A stretch of DNA of 62,000 bases from Phoronis australis (GCA_002633005.1 NMRA01000073.1:405791-467790), one strand, 5' to 3'. Counted from the stretch's first letter, positions 33,001 through 58,281 are shown. A program made the numbers and translations. Notes: generated by a model from the letters alone, not told the origin.

Positions 33001-35749
33001 TTGCTTTGTTTCTGCTGATGCCGGTCCCCACGCTTTAAGAAAGATGGCGCTTTTCCTGTGCTATGGGAACTTTTGACGCATGATTTTTCCATCAAATTAC
33101 AACTATAGTTGAAATAGCCATTGTCTTCATAATATATCTCTCTGTGATACTTACTATCTAATAGCATGTTCGGCTGTGCTTAATGCATTGCACGTCACCT
33201 TACTATTTCAGCCAGCCATTCTCTCTACCATGGACATTACTCACGATGGCTTTGGATTTATGCTTGCCTATGGAGACCTCGTTTGGGTGCCGGGTCTGTA
33301 CGCTCTGCAGGGTCTCTACTTGGTCACGAGACCACAAAACCTCAGTCCCTACGCTGTCGGTGGAATCTTACTCTTGAATTGTAAGTGAATAGTAGATCAA
33401 GACAAGGCCACAGACTTCTAACTTGAATAAATGAAACTAGTGACTGTAAATCTTTCTGTCGCAGCTATCAGTGTGCTCCATATGCGATAAGGAACGTTTA
33501 TCGGTCGCATTATAGAATCATAACCAAGATCTCCACCCCTAAACGTGAACCAAAAGATTGATTTTCAATGATGACACTGCCAGGATTTTTAATTTTGAGA
33601 TGATATAATGGAAAGCTACTTTAATCAAGAGTCCATCTTATGTTTTCAGCTAAAGGTTTCGGGACAAACAACCAATGTAGATGATACAATTTTTGTTATC
33701 GTAACGGGCATCATTTACGCTATGTTGCATCATGCTCAGGTGTAGGAGAAATTGTTGGGTTTGGGATGAAGGTGCTCACTGAAAAACTGTTTCGTCTACG
33801 TTTGCAAAGCCTTTTAAACAAAATAAATGTAGACTATGAACGGAGAATCACTGCTTGTGTTTGCTCATTTCAGTGATTGGTTACTGGGTGTTCCGTGGGT
33901 CAAACTCTCAGAAGGATGCATTCCGTAAGAACCCCTACAACCCAGCTTTGGAACGTGAGTAAACACATTCATTTCATGTACTAAATCTTTTTCCCGTGAC
34001 CTTGTTCATTGTTATGAACAATGGTACACGGTTGTCTCTTTCCACATGTACTGTACAGGCCAAAAGTATTCAGACAAAGTGTATCGGTATTTCCCGCCGT
34101 GAACAGACACCAAATTCAACGTCAGAGTACTCTTCCTTCATGACCAAGAATGAAGGGAAGGTTAGTGAGGTAGCTGAGCCATTCTGTAATTATAAATGTT
34201 GGCGTGGCAATAGTTATTACTGGTCATTTTTTACCGTTATCAGAATTGGCCGTCCTGATGGGTAAATGGTATTTTGTCCGATTGCTTTTGTATTGTTAGT
34301 ATTTTTGCTTATTTCCTCTGATTCATGTCTGTCATTTGTGGATTTTCTGATTTTGCAAGTAAGTCCTTTTATTTGCTTCTTTTAGATTATAAATGATAAA
34401 ATGGACGTTTTTGTTTCATTGAATATACCTTTGTCATGTGACACTCATTTAGTGCCATCCACTGTTTTAGGCTCAAATTTGTTATATTTGCTTGAGTTAT
34501 TGGACTAGTCAGGTCTAATTTTTGGCTGTTTCCCTACCTACAGATCTGAAGAGTATCTCGACTTCAACTGGCCGACGCCTACTGGTCTCTGGCTGGTGGG
34601 GACTGTGCCGACATCCCAACTACCTGGGTGACCTCATTATGGCCCTCGCATGGTCTCTGCCCACAGGTAATATGTTGCCAATATTAAATGTTAAAAGGTC
34701 AAACATGTTGCAAGGTTAAGTGACATTCAATAATTATCACTTAAGTTATTTTTGCTGGCAACAGTGGTAATGGGTATTGAGGAACCAATGTTTTTCACCC
34801 TTTTTAGAAGCTTTAAGAGACAAAACGTGTCTCTTTGTTGACATAATTGAGCCGTCTTGAGGTTATTCTTACTCATTGCAACAAATCTTACCCTGAATTG
34901 CAAGTTCAGGCACATTCACTAAAATTTTTGTGCTACTGTGTGCAATTTTTCCATCATTTGACGAAGGAATGACAATCTCTCAGTTTCGTTCTTGAAAAAT
35001 AGTAACTGTCTTTTCTTTTCAAGCTTAGAAGTCATTTCTAATCTAAGTAATGAGTAGCCTAAAGTTATTTAGGAACAAAGGAAAATTTCCAAATTTGGCC
35101 ACCATCGTAACATTGTATCTGGGAAATGGCTGATGAATTCAGATGAAACTTTTGTATGCTAGGGTTTGTGAATTGTTCACCAAAAGACTGTTAGGAATTA
35201 TTTTCACTATGTTCTACTTTTGCATGAAAGTTAACAAATATAAGACTTATGCGATCATGAAATGTGTTTTTGAGATCTCAACTTCAAAACTTGAATTGAA
35301 TTAAGTTCAGTTGTTTTATTGATACCATTATTTTGCTATCATTGTACCTTTCTTTTTGCTAAATTTTACTAAACAGACATGATCTCGTGACCTAATTTAA
35401 AGCAGATTGGTAAGAAGTCAAAATTCAAATTCAACTGGCTTTCTACTTTTAATTTAATTGAATACTATAGTTTTGGCTTAATCCACAGACTGGTCAGTAA
35501 GATCTTACGTAACCATATAGCTAATGAATCATACAATATTTTTGCTGTAGTTTGTTTGGATCCCCTGTAAATTATTGTTTATTTGCAGGATTCGGCTCTA
35601 TCATCCCATACTTCTACCCCATCTACATGTTGATACTGTTGGCCCACCGCGAGCGCCGCGATGATGCTATGTGTGCTCTCAAGTACAAGGCCAGCTGGGA
35701 TAGATACAGGGCGCAGGTCAAGTACAGGATATTCCCATACATTTACTAA
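24011..35749 (+). CDS. LBR: Lamin B receptor (Tudor + sterol C14-reductase)
   Basis: Eleven coding exons join in phase to give 572 residues: 24011-24028, 24534-24698, 25897-26127, 28110-28274, 29474-29660, 30087-30281, 30605-30828, 33212-33380, 33874-33954, 34544-34666, 35589-35749. Human LBR has 615 residues. Order: Tudor domain (about 7-61), Arg/Ser-rich linker (62-138), then a multi-pass membrane domain of the ERG4/ERG24 sterol-reductase family from about 165 to the end. LBR anchors lamin B and heterochromatin at the inner nuclear membrane; in vertebrates its C-terminal half also reduces the C14 double bond of sterol intermediates with NADPH. The tail motifs [13 protein letters not shown] and YRIFPYIY are intact. 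The residues matching human N547 and R583, whose mutation abolishes reductase function, are present (N504, R540). The exons are uninterrupted, so the gene looks functional. The upstream non-coding exon is not located for certain. Confidence 0.95.
24534..24698 (+). CDS. LBR: LBR exon encoding the Tudor domain
   Basis: The 165-nt exon, phase 0 at both ends, carries the whole Tudor fold: [20 protein letters not shown], then GYEVEFQDD and a hydrophobic end. In vertebrate LBR this domain binds histone H4 dimethylated at Lys20. Donor is GTAAGT. Confidence 0.93.
25897..26127 (+). CDS. LBR: LBR exon encoding the Arg/Ser-rich linker
   Basis: The 231-nt exon encodes 77 residues dense in RS, RGR and SPS repeats ([20 protein letters not shown]), with several SP/TP sites and the basic TRQKR. 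In vertebrates the RS segment is phosphorylated by SRPK and CDK1 and controls chromatin binding. The RS tract here is longer than in human LBR. It ends in [10 protein letters not shown], a short helical stretch. Confidence 0.92.
27261..27730. mobile_element. hAT-type MITE in an LBR intron
   Basis: Inverted ends CAGGCCTTTATCCAG (27269-27283) and, in reverse, CAGGCCTTTATGCAG (ending at 27722) bound 454 bp. The flanks ATGCAACG (27261-27268) and ATGCAAAG (27723-27730) form an 8-bp target duplication with one mismatch. A CAG start and an 8-bp duplication are hallmarks of hAT elements. There is no transposase, so it is non-autonomous. The two 60-70-codon minus-strand ORFs inside are not genes. Confidence 0.75.
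27780..27925 (+). repeat. Dispersed ~150-bp repeat, copy 1
   Basis: It shares a pattern of GAACATTT.AAAA..ATTCC, then TTTTGG, then GTTTCATGTGAAT and CAAATTTGG with 54336-54480 (+), with 35095-35240 (reverse) and, in part, with 56195-56290. Identity is moderate, so the family is old. Class unknown. Confidence 0.5.
28110..28274 (+). CDS. LBR: LBR exon with first membrane segment
   Basis: A charged helix ([18 protein letters not shown]), a Pro-rich turn ([12 protein letters not shown]) and the first transmembrane helix ([18 protein letters not shown]). The exon is phase 0-0. The charged helix likely continues the nucleoplasmic stalk. Confidence 0.92.
29474..29660 (+). CDS. LBR: LBR exon with second membrane segment
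   Basis: Encodes [20 protein letters not shown] and [16 protein letters not shown], then [10 protein letters not shown], which is characteristic of the family (G..LKYR.NG). Ends phase 1 at GTAAGT. Confidence 0.93.
30087..30281 (+). CDS. LBR: LBR exon, membrane segments 3 and 4
   Basis: Encodes hydrophobic [14 protein letters not shown] and [19 protein letters not shown], then a polar Ser/Gly/Pro loop. Phase 1-1 with donor GTTAGT, a slightly weak site. Confidence 0.92.
30605..30828 (+). CDS. LBR: LBR exon, sterol-reductase signature region
   Basis: Encodes [20 protein letters not shown] and [10 protein letters not shown], the conserved ERG24-type signature, plus two membrane helices ending in YVADCFWFE. 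Phase 1 in, phase 0 out (GTGAGA). Confidence 0.95.
30852..31222. mobile_element. MITE adjacent to an LBR 5' splice site
   Basis: Inverted ends GCCCGGTTGCATGAAACAG (30852-30870) and, in reverse, GGGCATGGTTGCACGAAAC with GGT (ending near 31222) bound about 370 bp of AT-rich sequence. The left end starts 24 bases after the LBR exon that ends at 30828. A shorter element with a related end lies at 40544-40653. Confidence 0.5.
31728..32158. mobile_element. MITE, TIR family of GGTCTAATCTTT
   Basis: The left GTGGTCTAATCTTTGTAATC and the right end, in reverse GGTCTAATCCTTTTACTCAA, pair. Inner blocks (GTGTCTATTATT with its complement near 32050; TCGAACTCGAAG with CTCAAACTC) also pair. The same family, better preserved, is in an Ena/VASP intron at 52389-52778. 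Confidence 0.55.
33212..33380 (+). CDS. LBR: LBR exon with conserved [10 protein letters not shown]
   Basis: Encodes [19 protein letters not shown], nearly identical to the vertebrate family block, then [15 protein letters not shown] and the start of the next helix. It follows a 2.4-kb intron that contains an inserted MITE pair. Confidence 0.95.
33874..33954 (+). CDS. LBR: LBR exon with FRG.NSQK..FR motif
   Basis: A short 81-nt exon encoding [20 protein letters not shown] and PYNPALE. The F-R-G-x-N-S-Q-K block is part of the cofactor-binding region in the sterol reductase family. Confidence 0.95.
34544..34666 (+). CDS. LBR: LBR exon with SGWWG and RHPNYLGD
   Basis: Encodes [20 protein letters not shown] followed by [17 protein letters not shown]. 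This is the most conserved part of the reductase domain, and it holds N504, the counterpart of human N547. Confidence 0.96.
35095..35240 (-). repeat. Dispersed ~150-bp repeat, copy 2 (reverse)
   Basis: The reverse complement aligns with 27780-27925: it shows AGTAGAACAT, AATTCCTAACAG, TTTTGGTGAAC, GTTTCATCTGAATTC and CCAAATTTGG in the same order. It lies in the last LBR intron. Confidence 0.5.
35589..35749 (+). CDS. LBR: LBR last exon
   Basis: Encodes [20 protein letters not shown], then a charged stretch and the invariant C-terminus YRIFPYIY before TAA at 35747-35749. It contains R540, the counterpart of human R583. Confidence 0.96.
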
Positions 35750-37590
35750 ATTAAGTCAGTCGCACCTCCCTCTTGAGTGTCATCATGTGGGAACAGTATG
35801 AGTCCACAACTACGTGTTTGTTCACTACTGTTGGGAATTGCGTTGAGCATGTTAACAAATGTCACGATGTGTTTTGAGGTTTGCGAGGTCTCTTTGTTTG
35901 TTATCTTTCTATCACTGATCAACGTCTATAGACATTTGGAATGACTCGCAAAAACGCTATTCTCTGGTACTGTCAAAAACTTTCCAAAATGTTACCGTTT
36001 TTCAAGTTTTCATGTTCATTGATTTATCGCTGAGTTAAGCGTCCTGGTTTGGAAGTTGTGCTCTAACGACACAACAAAAGCGGTGGAATAATTGACCTAT
36101 CGCCAGGATTCTGAGTAACGGCTTGACTGGCCAATCAGAAGACCAGCATTCTTGACATATCTTCATTTCCAAGCCGCTATTTTACCTGACAAACACCACG
36201 TTGCCGGGTTAAAACTTGTTTGTTTGTCAACATTTCTTAAGGGGGCGGAGCTTGTGATAAGTCAAATAATTCTAAGAAATACATCCACAAGTTTAGTTGA
36301 TTTCCTCGCGCATGTATTGTTACTGTTCCGTGTCATGTGCTCAGATCTCTTATCACTTCGCTGTGTTGGTTAGCACAAATTTTATTTAAGTAATTTGTTA
36401 AAAGTCTACATTCTACTTTTGTGTTTTAGGCAACTTTTGACCATGTCATGCGTATGCTTTAATTTTACTGGTTTTGTTTGGAGAGTGAAATTTTGTGTTT
36501 TTTCTTTGTTTTGGTCTTCTTCAAAATGGGGGTTACATTCCAAGCATTTCTTGGAAGTCATCTTTTAGATTGTAGCCCACTTTTTAAAAATGCTGATTAA
36601 TTGATTAATTAAAAATTCTTCCATAATGTAAATATTGTATTATTTTAATAGGTATTTTTTAAAATATCTAAAATATTGTTTGCTGTGAATTGCAGAAGTG
36701 CTACATTTATAAGGCACATTGTGTTAGAATTCTATTTTTTCTCCTGTGTAACTTTGTACATAGACGTATGACATCAAATTTACTTGCTTTGTAAAAATCC
36801 ATGCAGCAGTTTGCTTCAAGTACACTTTTCCTAGAAAAAAAACGGAGTAATTGCAGAATGAAAAGAAAAGTAAGAAATGTGTTAAATGTTGAGTGGAATT
36901 TTTTGTTTATGATGTGTGCACCACCTTTGTAAATGCTACAGAAACTTTTGAGAAATGTAGTATTGAAATAGCTTGTTATGTATGTCGCATTGCTGTATAG
37001 GACAAAAGTAATCAGATAAATTGCCATTTCCATGTCATGACCACGAATTATGTTAACAGAAAAACTTATCGGTGTTAACCAAAACCCTAATTACAAAATG
37101 TTTTACCCTCCTTTGCTAACTTATCTGTTATTTTTCTTCATTCTCAGTCAAAGCGGAAAGTTACTTTGATTATGTATTTGCCTTCTGCTCAGCAGTCATG
37201 ACAGGGAATTTCAGGTCATTTTGTCTGAATATTTTTCTTGTGTACTGTGCTTCCCATTTCCTCATACCATATACAGACAGTTAGTTTTGCAGTATTTGGT
37301 ATTGTGTAGGTTACTCTGTATATTGTGCCGTGTACCAAGATAATAAATTAGATTTTTGTAATATGCTATTTTTGTTTTGATGAAGTTTGAAAGTACATCG
37401 AGTTTAATGTCCCTGTATGCACCCATGTTATATAGGTTTTCTGTCTCACGTGAACAATTATATGCATCATAACATTGCACTAATTTAAGTTCAGCCTTTA
37501 GAAAAATGTAAACGAACAATTTTGCTTTTTATGGAAAATCAAGTTGTAGCACTTTTTGTCCTGAAATAATAAAATTTCTGTTATCCCTGA
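35750..37590 (+). other. LBR 3' UTR with poly(A) signals
   Basis: There is no coding sequence after the stop. AATAAA hexamers lie at 37342-37347 and 37568-37573, so the 3' UTR may be 1.6-1.8 kb. The region is AT-rich and uninterrupted by recognised repeats, as expected of a UTR. Which site is used cannot be told. Confidence 0.5.
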
Positions 37591-38973
37591 AACCTTGTCT
37601 GACTAAGTAGCAATGATTCTTCACTGATATGGAAGAATTGAATCTCCCAGAAACAGGCAGCTTAAATTTTGTAATTGTACCAAATTGTTCACAATGTCTT
37701 GTACATGCAATTCAAAACTGAGTGGCTGATACCTGCGTGCGAAATACACAGTAATCGCTAGGGCTAGTGTACTGAGTGATTACCTTGAGCAATTAAACAT
37801 ATCCATGTGTGGTGAGGCAGAGCATTTATATTTATTTTCATACAAAGTCTACACTTTCATGAGAACGTAGCCAGCAATTTTTCGACAAAAACTGGCTTCG
37901 ATGACTTGTAGTTTTATTATAGTGCGAGCCAATGAGACTGTATTGACACTGAGTAGAGGCACTCCACAGAAATCATAACAGATCTACTTGACGTGAAGTT
38001 AAAGCCACAATACTCTTTGGTGTTAACATTAATTGCCTCCCAGGTGTATTTGCAACATCATTGCATTCTTATTGTTTCAGTCAACTGGCTGGAATTCCCA
38101 ATTGCCATACTGCCTTGGCGACTGAAACTTAACCCTAACATGGCCCTAGTTTGAAGCAGTATCGACATGCCGATTTTTTCTGAAAGCTCAGACATTTACA
38201 ATATGAGGAACAAAATTAGGTAGATTCTATAAATCTAAAGTTGTTTGTGTCAGAAGTTACCAGTTTATTGCCTCCTCGAACTCTTAACAAAATGGTCGCA
38301 AAAATTTCCTTACCATAAGCGCAATAAGTCTCTGCAATGGGCAATTGAACATTCCTTAGGTGATGTTTATGACAAAAGGTGCCACTTTCCACTTCTGAAT
38401 ACGATGAGTGCACAAAATTCTTCATCAGCACAGGAGTGTTTGCATGGTAAGGTTCTCACGTTACGACAGTAAAATCTCACAAATTTCGTACAAAAATAAT
38501 TCTCGTTTCACAAGATCTTAAAACGTAGGGGAAATCCTTTAGTTTACAAAATATTGGCCAATGGTGTAGCCATGGTACAGATGTTGATCATAGGAAAGCA
38601 ATCCTTAAGAGTTACGGGTATCCTTCATGGAAAAAGAAAATGATAGAATTTCACTTGTTTGGTATTTTGTCCTAAATTGATGAGGTTTTACTGTACCAGA
38701 GTTTTTTACATTAGTTGTAGTAGGACCTTCATTTCAATACAGCCACCCACTGAACGTTAAGTGAGCCATTAAGAAGAAGCAGTCAGATTTTGAAAGGGTT
38801 GGTTAACTTTGTCAACAGTGATGGCATTCTCATGCCCTTTTTGCTTGCGGAGTGATCTTTTATGAGCTGGCATACATTTTCTGGCAGAGTTTGGAAATAA
38901 AAGTGAGAAATGTTTCATGTGGCAGAGTATCATAGTTTGTAATGAGTATTTTGGGTGGTGAATAAAAAAACTG

Positions 38974-39032
38974 CTTCATATGAGTTGACCCTGTGAACTC
39001 CGACCCTTCATATGAGTTGACCCTGTGAACTC
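38974..39032 (+). repeat. Two-copy 32-bp tandem duplication
   Basis: CTTCATATGAGTTGACCCTG plus TGAACTC is present twice, starting at 38974 and 39006. It is a recent local duplication. Confidence 0.9.
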
Positions 39033-40543
39033 TGCAATGATTAAGTGCTTTTGCCTTAAGGAAAACGGACAGTTTTAACTATTTTATTATACAATTTGCC
39101 AATGTTTATAAAATTAAGATGTACATATGAACATGAAGACCTTGGTCGGTTGATATCCTACGCTGCAGCTCTAACTAACACATAATGATCTTGACCAGAA
39201 CCAAACAGACAATAAAACACATGACATATTGTGGCGTACATTCAGGTGGTCCTTAACAGCACTTGCTATCAGCGCAACGGAGAATTGCTGATATTCACAT
39301 TTAACTTATTGGTATAACACTGATCTCAACTTGTTCCTCACTCCAGTTAGACATGATTTCTGGATCTGGCAAGAACTGACAACTCGTCACTTGAACATAG
39401 CAACAAGTTGGCTTGCCACGCTTGGTCATATTTACGTGCCCAGGATGGTCTCAAGCCACAATCGTTTCTTCATAGCTCAGAAATCTCACCTAATCTGAGT
39501 ATGGAACAAGACCAGTTTGATAGCAGTATGTATTCCAAAAAGTAAGATGACAACAAAATTCTCTTTACAAAGGCATGTTCATTAACTACACCTTTTTAGA
39601 TAATTGACAGTTATTAGTGTTCACGTACAAAAAAGTAATTAATTTACATCATTTTGCCAAAGCAACACAACATTTTAGAATACATTTGCCGTTGTTTGAC
39701 ATTTGGAAGCCAATTATGCCATGGGCGCAACACTTGCTATTATCATTGCAAACAAATGATTTTATTTATCCACATGCAATAAAATTGCCATGCAGAAATG
39801 TGACATCAGAGTCAACTGCATCACAAAATGTAAATAAATTATTTTTTATCATTTACTTGTTCGAACAAGTTGATTTAAAAGCTCATTCAAAATTACTTCA
39901 AAACCTTTGAACGCTCACAATGTTTTCACAAAATAACATTGAGTGCTGAGTGAACTAATGCTTAGTGAACAACGTTGAAATTCTTTAGCTCTTCACAAAA
40001 TATCTTCAAATTTGTGTTTTTCAACAGACTTTCAGGAAGAGGCCAGCCTCATTCTTTTATTTTTGTCAAAAGATTCAGCACGACCACTTAAAAATCAGCA
40101 TTAAAGCAACCACATCTTCTATAGCCCGGGCATGAAGCTCCAATCCAAAGGCCTGTGATCTACCCTCTACACTTGAACCTAGATTCAAACATTGACCAAT
40201 AGCATCGGGTGGTTCCAAAAAACTTACAAATTTGCACTTGAATAATGCAGCATGATTAAGTTTGAAATCTGAGAGTTACATCGATTACATCGAGGGCCCT
40301 GACCTTTTGACATGACTGCAACTTAAAATTGAGTAATGGCTCGTGTCCGATCTCTTACTCAAAATTTTGTCCATATGCAGAGCACAACTGATGCTAGTGA
40401 GAATGATTTCCAGTGAAAAACTAGCGGATTGTATCCTGGACCCTAGACTACCTTTGCACCACAACGGGCAAAACAACATCGAAACTAAACACCAAGTTCT
40501 GTATCAGGATATCATGTCGACAGAACAACATCATTGATTCAGA

Positions 40544-40653
40544 GCTGGGTTGCATAAAACTTAGTTGCTGAATAACTCTTTGATTGTTGCACGATGTCAA
40601 AACTATTGCTCAACAATTGCAGCAACACAATGTGAAATTTTGTGCAGCCCAGC
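40544..40653. mobile_element. Small MITE, TIR GCTGGGTTGCATAAAACTT
   Basis: Ends GCTGGGTTGCATAAAACTT and, in reverse, GCTGGGCTGCACAAAATTT bound 110 bp. The termini resemble those of the 370-bp element at 30852-31222, so the two may belong to one family. No clear target duplication is seen. Confidence 0.5.
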
Positions 40654-41474
40654 CGAGGTGCAGACGAGTAGATTAAAGGAGTTAAAAGCATTTCATATTC
40701 TGATGGTGCCTACTTGCCACGCAGCATTTAGGTTGTAATCCACTAACAAATCACACTGCAGCTTGCCAGTGCAATGCTAATTATCATCAAACTCAAATCA
40801 TATGCATTTACTCATGTCCACTGTAATACGAGATGGCAAGCTTACCTTGTTTTATCATTTTGAACTAAGCGTTCATTAAAATTAAATAGGATGTTCTCTT
40901 GTCATCAAGCAGCATATATATGTCGTTTTCGAAGCATTGTAATTTTATAAAGGAGCAAAATATCAAACAGAAGAAAATACCATTATAAATTTAGTTTACA
41001 ATTAGTTTTAGTTTCCAGATGAATGTGACACTTTACAGGTTTCCAACTACAACACTTTGAGACAACAACCTATGAAATCTTTAAAAATCTTTTAAATCAG
41101 TCAAGCATACCACATCAGTTGTGTAACCTAATGAGTTTTCTATAATGTATGTTATGATACTGGCAAAAAATAACTGAATTCATAGAGCTTTAATGAACTG
41201 TGGTCGTGTCTCCACGGCAACATGACCACTACCAAAACAAAGGGATATTCCAATCTTCATTTTCAACTAGAACGTCGGTTCCAATCCCCTAAGTTCTGGG
41301 TTTAGTCAACCTGTTGTGACGTCTTCTATCAAGCCAACGCAGTTCTTTTTACACAAACCATGTGACAGGAATCTCCACCATTCGACCTTCACTAATATGT
41401 ATACGAGCAATATCACTGCGTAAATATATCACTCAACAGGAAGACTGCATACTGTAAGTATGCTCCACTTGTCA

Positions 41475-41641
41475 TTTATTCAAATATACCGACATTCAAA
41501 CAATGCCGTCCTCACAAAAGTGACAGCTCATTTGTTCACAGGTCCATTCCATTCACCTTAAGTCAAAGTACATTCAACAACCTCTCTGACGTCGCACCAC
41601 TGTTTAAACTTTGTTCTGCATACATCCACACTTCCTCCGCA
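41475..41641 (-). other. Ena/VASP proximal 3' UTR with poly(A) signal
   Basis: An AATAAA hexamer on the minus strand (TTTATT at 41475-41480) lies about 165 bases after the stop codon. A longer 3' UTR using more distal signals is possible. Confidence 0.4.
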
Positions 41642-54793
<13,152 letters not shown>

Positions 54794-56321
54794 CTGAAAC
54801 AGAAGTCGGAAGCGACGTTTTTACTTATGACACGCCAACGCGAAACATGCATAACAGTGAGGAAATCACGGAGAACCAGTCAGAACAGAAGTTAAGGAAT
54901 TTTGTCCAAGTACGTCAAGCTCCATCCAGTTGTGGCAAGACTCAAGCAGGAAGCTTGACAAAAAATAACGCAACATCATTTGAAAATCAGCCAAAATTTT
55001 TTCATCGACTTTCTGACAACGCCAGATTTCATCATTTTTCAAACAACTCTTGACTTTAAATCCATTCCTTTGCACTGAATCAGAACATTGGGCGGACGTT
55101 TTTTACAATGATTTATATGGTTCATTAATATTTAAGCAATTCAACACCCAAACAGATTCTTGAAACAGATTGTGACAGCAACTGAAAGCCATGTTTAGGT
55201 CACACCAGTGTTACACTTAAGTTCTGTGGCTGATTATGTATGGCTATTTACTTTTCATCATACAGTGAAACACATCATAGAGTACTGCTAATCGCTGTCA
55301 TATCAGTACTTTGCAACAGTTACTTTCTCAAATAAGGAAATATTTTAACTCCATCAGGCATACATTCAAAACCCTGTCATTACAGGAGGGCAATAAAACT
55401 TGGACACATTTCAGACACACACTCGCTCGTTCGAAATCCAGTCTTTAAGCATAACTATTCTTTTCCAAATGCTAAAATGGTACATAAGCAGCTATTGAAG
55501 AGTTAGTTTATGATAATGTTCTGTCACATTTGAAACTCTTAATTGGCCACAACATATTCAGGCATCACTGAAACAGTCCAACACTACATGTGGATAATCA
55601 AGAGGCAAAGGAAAATATCAGACAGACATGGTGAATATTTAACACAGTAGGCATGTAACCACAGCCCTGAGAGAACTAGGAACTTGAGGGAGTGTTTGAG
55701 CAAATTACAAAATCAATTTCATGTTATGAGATTACATTCAGCCAGTTCTGCGTTTTGCCATCCAGCCTGGAGTAGGCTATAACATATACTCAGTCAGGGT
55801 AAAACTGATTATCACTACGTAATTCCTTGGTTAATGCCATAAGCTAAGGTTGTGAAATATCTTTGTACTTGCAATAAAACATTCAGAGCTCATGTACAGC
55901 GGTTACCTTCACAAACAAAGGACAGAAAATTTTAAAGCTTTAATCAAAAGGACTGCCTAGTCAACTGAATTATCAAAACCATATCTCCAGCGACGAGTCC
56001 TTACAAAACCAAACATCTACAAAACAACAGATTTTAATTTGGTAAAACGATAGGTTTTCTGTAAGTAGAAAGTCTGAAGAATTTGATTATTAACTTTTTA
56101 CCAATCTGCCATTAATCGTGTCACTAATACTGTTACATTTTACCAAATCATTATCTTTTTTTAGTTTTATGCAACATTTGAATTTTTTTCATGAAAATCA
56201 CAAGAGTCTTCAAGCAAAAGTGGAACATTTTAAAAACAATTCCCAACAGCTACATGGATGTGCTGTCGTAAATGAGCATGGTGATATGGCCTAAGTAAGA
56301 ATTATTGGAATTCTGTAATAT

Positions 56322-56385
56322 TGACCGGTAGTCTCAATAGCTCCAGCATTAGAGGTTCCGGGTTCGTGCCCGGTTGGAACAGATA
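56322..56385 (+). repeat. tRNA-derived SINE head, degenerate
   Basis: TAGTCTCAATAG resembles an A box, and GGGTTCGTGCCCGG (B box at 56360-56373) is a clear T-arm-like sequence. The body that follows is AT-rich. Similar in kind to the heads at 13505 and 52235, but not obviously the same family. Confidence 0.4.
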
Positions 56386-58281
56386 ATTCTATGGTATCCA
56401 AAAGTTTTTTTGAATCTGGTCAGCCTGAGCTTAATGATGGGCTGAAGTCAAATCTGGAATTATTCCAGGACCCTACATAATATTAAACCTGTGTTAAAAG
56501 CTGGTTTTGAGTCCATGGTTACAGGACGAGTCTTTTGATGAAGAATTCAACGTTGCCAGTATAACTCACGAATCAGAAATCAAAAAGTTGCATTCAACGC
56601 CATAAAATCCTGCTACAGATGCTAACACATACTCTAAATCAACAACGAACTTCGGTAAAATCGCTTACACCAATTTCTGACAAAACGAATTGCCAAAATA
56701 GACATCTTTCACCTTTCAAAGGCTTCTAACATAGGTGTGAGTGCCACATTGTCTGAAACCAGTTTCTGGCAATCAGAAAACTACACCTGATCAAACACTG
56801 GATTCCTAGACTCAGCACCTGTCCTAATCTATCAAAAATCTGCAAAAAATAAACATATAACTTAAACAAAATATACACCTGACTTTTGTTTCCTTCACCA
56901 TTCTCCTAGATATTCCTTATCACTGCAGATACCAGGAAGCTGAAGATCTACTGTCCAACCAGCTAAAGGTGAAGCTATAAGTACTTTCCCATTGTCACAA
57001 TAGTTTCAGTTTCCTCATTCTTAATATCCAGTCGGTCCATCACACATCACCCACTTCACCAGTTTCTCAAGCGTTACACGATTATGTACCATAGGCACCA
57101 CCAATAAAAAACTTTTAACTCTCCAATAACACCGCCACAGCCTCAATAAGACTAGGGCAAGGTACAGGGTCATCTACTGTGAGAATTACACAGCCAGCGG
57201 TAAATCCATAAAACATACACAAACACTGATGGACAGTGTGTCCTGGCTTCAACCGATGACCTTTGATTAAATATTTCCGCTGACACACCAAATTGCTGAA
57301 AAGGTAATGCTTATTTCTGGTGAACAACAACCAGTTCCAAGTAAACGATACTTCAGCTTAAACCCGGTGCACTTGGGGTGAAGAGTACAGAGAAGGAAGA
57401 GAACCGGAGACTTTCCAAGACAATTTCAAGTGCCAACCACTATGCACTGCAGAATCCTCGCGGACACTTCACTCTACAGTGGCTACAAAACAGGACCAGA
57501 CACACAAGTTAACAGCAGAAACCTTCAATCGAGCTCGATAAAACTGTAACCTGGGCCTCCAAAGTCTAATCCTTGTGCCTGAAATTTGGCTCGAAAATCG
57601 ACCGATTGCACGACACCCTTAGGGTAAACATATAAGCGTGTACCCAAACCATGCAGCATTATTGGTTGGTTAAGATTCGAGCCTGAACAAGATTCTAGAA
57701 TTGAGTTCCAAGAGTAGAACCCAAGTCTTAATCAAGAGCCAGTCATTGCCAACTGCTGATACACGGTCATGCAAGCCTGAGCTGAGCTCAGCTGTCAAAA
57801 TGCATGTAGTTTACATCTAATGAGTAGTAAGCCAGGGAATATGCACATCTGTCTGTTCAGACAACACTGGTTGTCCACAGCCAATGCTGTGTTTATTGAT
57901 TGGTCAGACTGACCAAGTGAACCACCCATTAGTTGCTGTACTAACTAAGGGCAGGTTACTTATAGGACTTCATTGGGCACACAACTAAAGGGTCTTCAAA
58001 GGTTGTTTTGATAAATCATTGACAGGGATTCCTTGCTGAGCTGGCCAAGCATCAAGTCAAGAAATTATTGTTACAACACATAAATATGTAAAACTATATG
58101 CAAATGTTACATAAATATATATGTATTAAAGCTGCATCTCGCCCTGTTTAGCAGGCCACAAATCCAATTAAGCCTTTTACTACTCGTAATGTTCCTTACC
58201 GTGGAAGTATTCAACTTAAGAGCCCAACTAAAGTCTCAGGCAATGCATACATGCACCACTTAACTTTAGGATTGGCCAACC

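Larger units (their letters stand above)
37591..41474. other. Intergenic between convergent LBR and Ena/VASP
   Basis: No coding sequence is recognised. The stretch contains a 27-bp direct duplication with 32-bp period (38974-39000 and 39006-39032) and a 110-bp inverted-repeat element at 40544-40653. Minus-strand AATAAA signals occur at 41475-41480 and near 39764, so part of this stretch may be the Ena/VASP 3' UTR. Confidence 0.5.
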
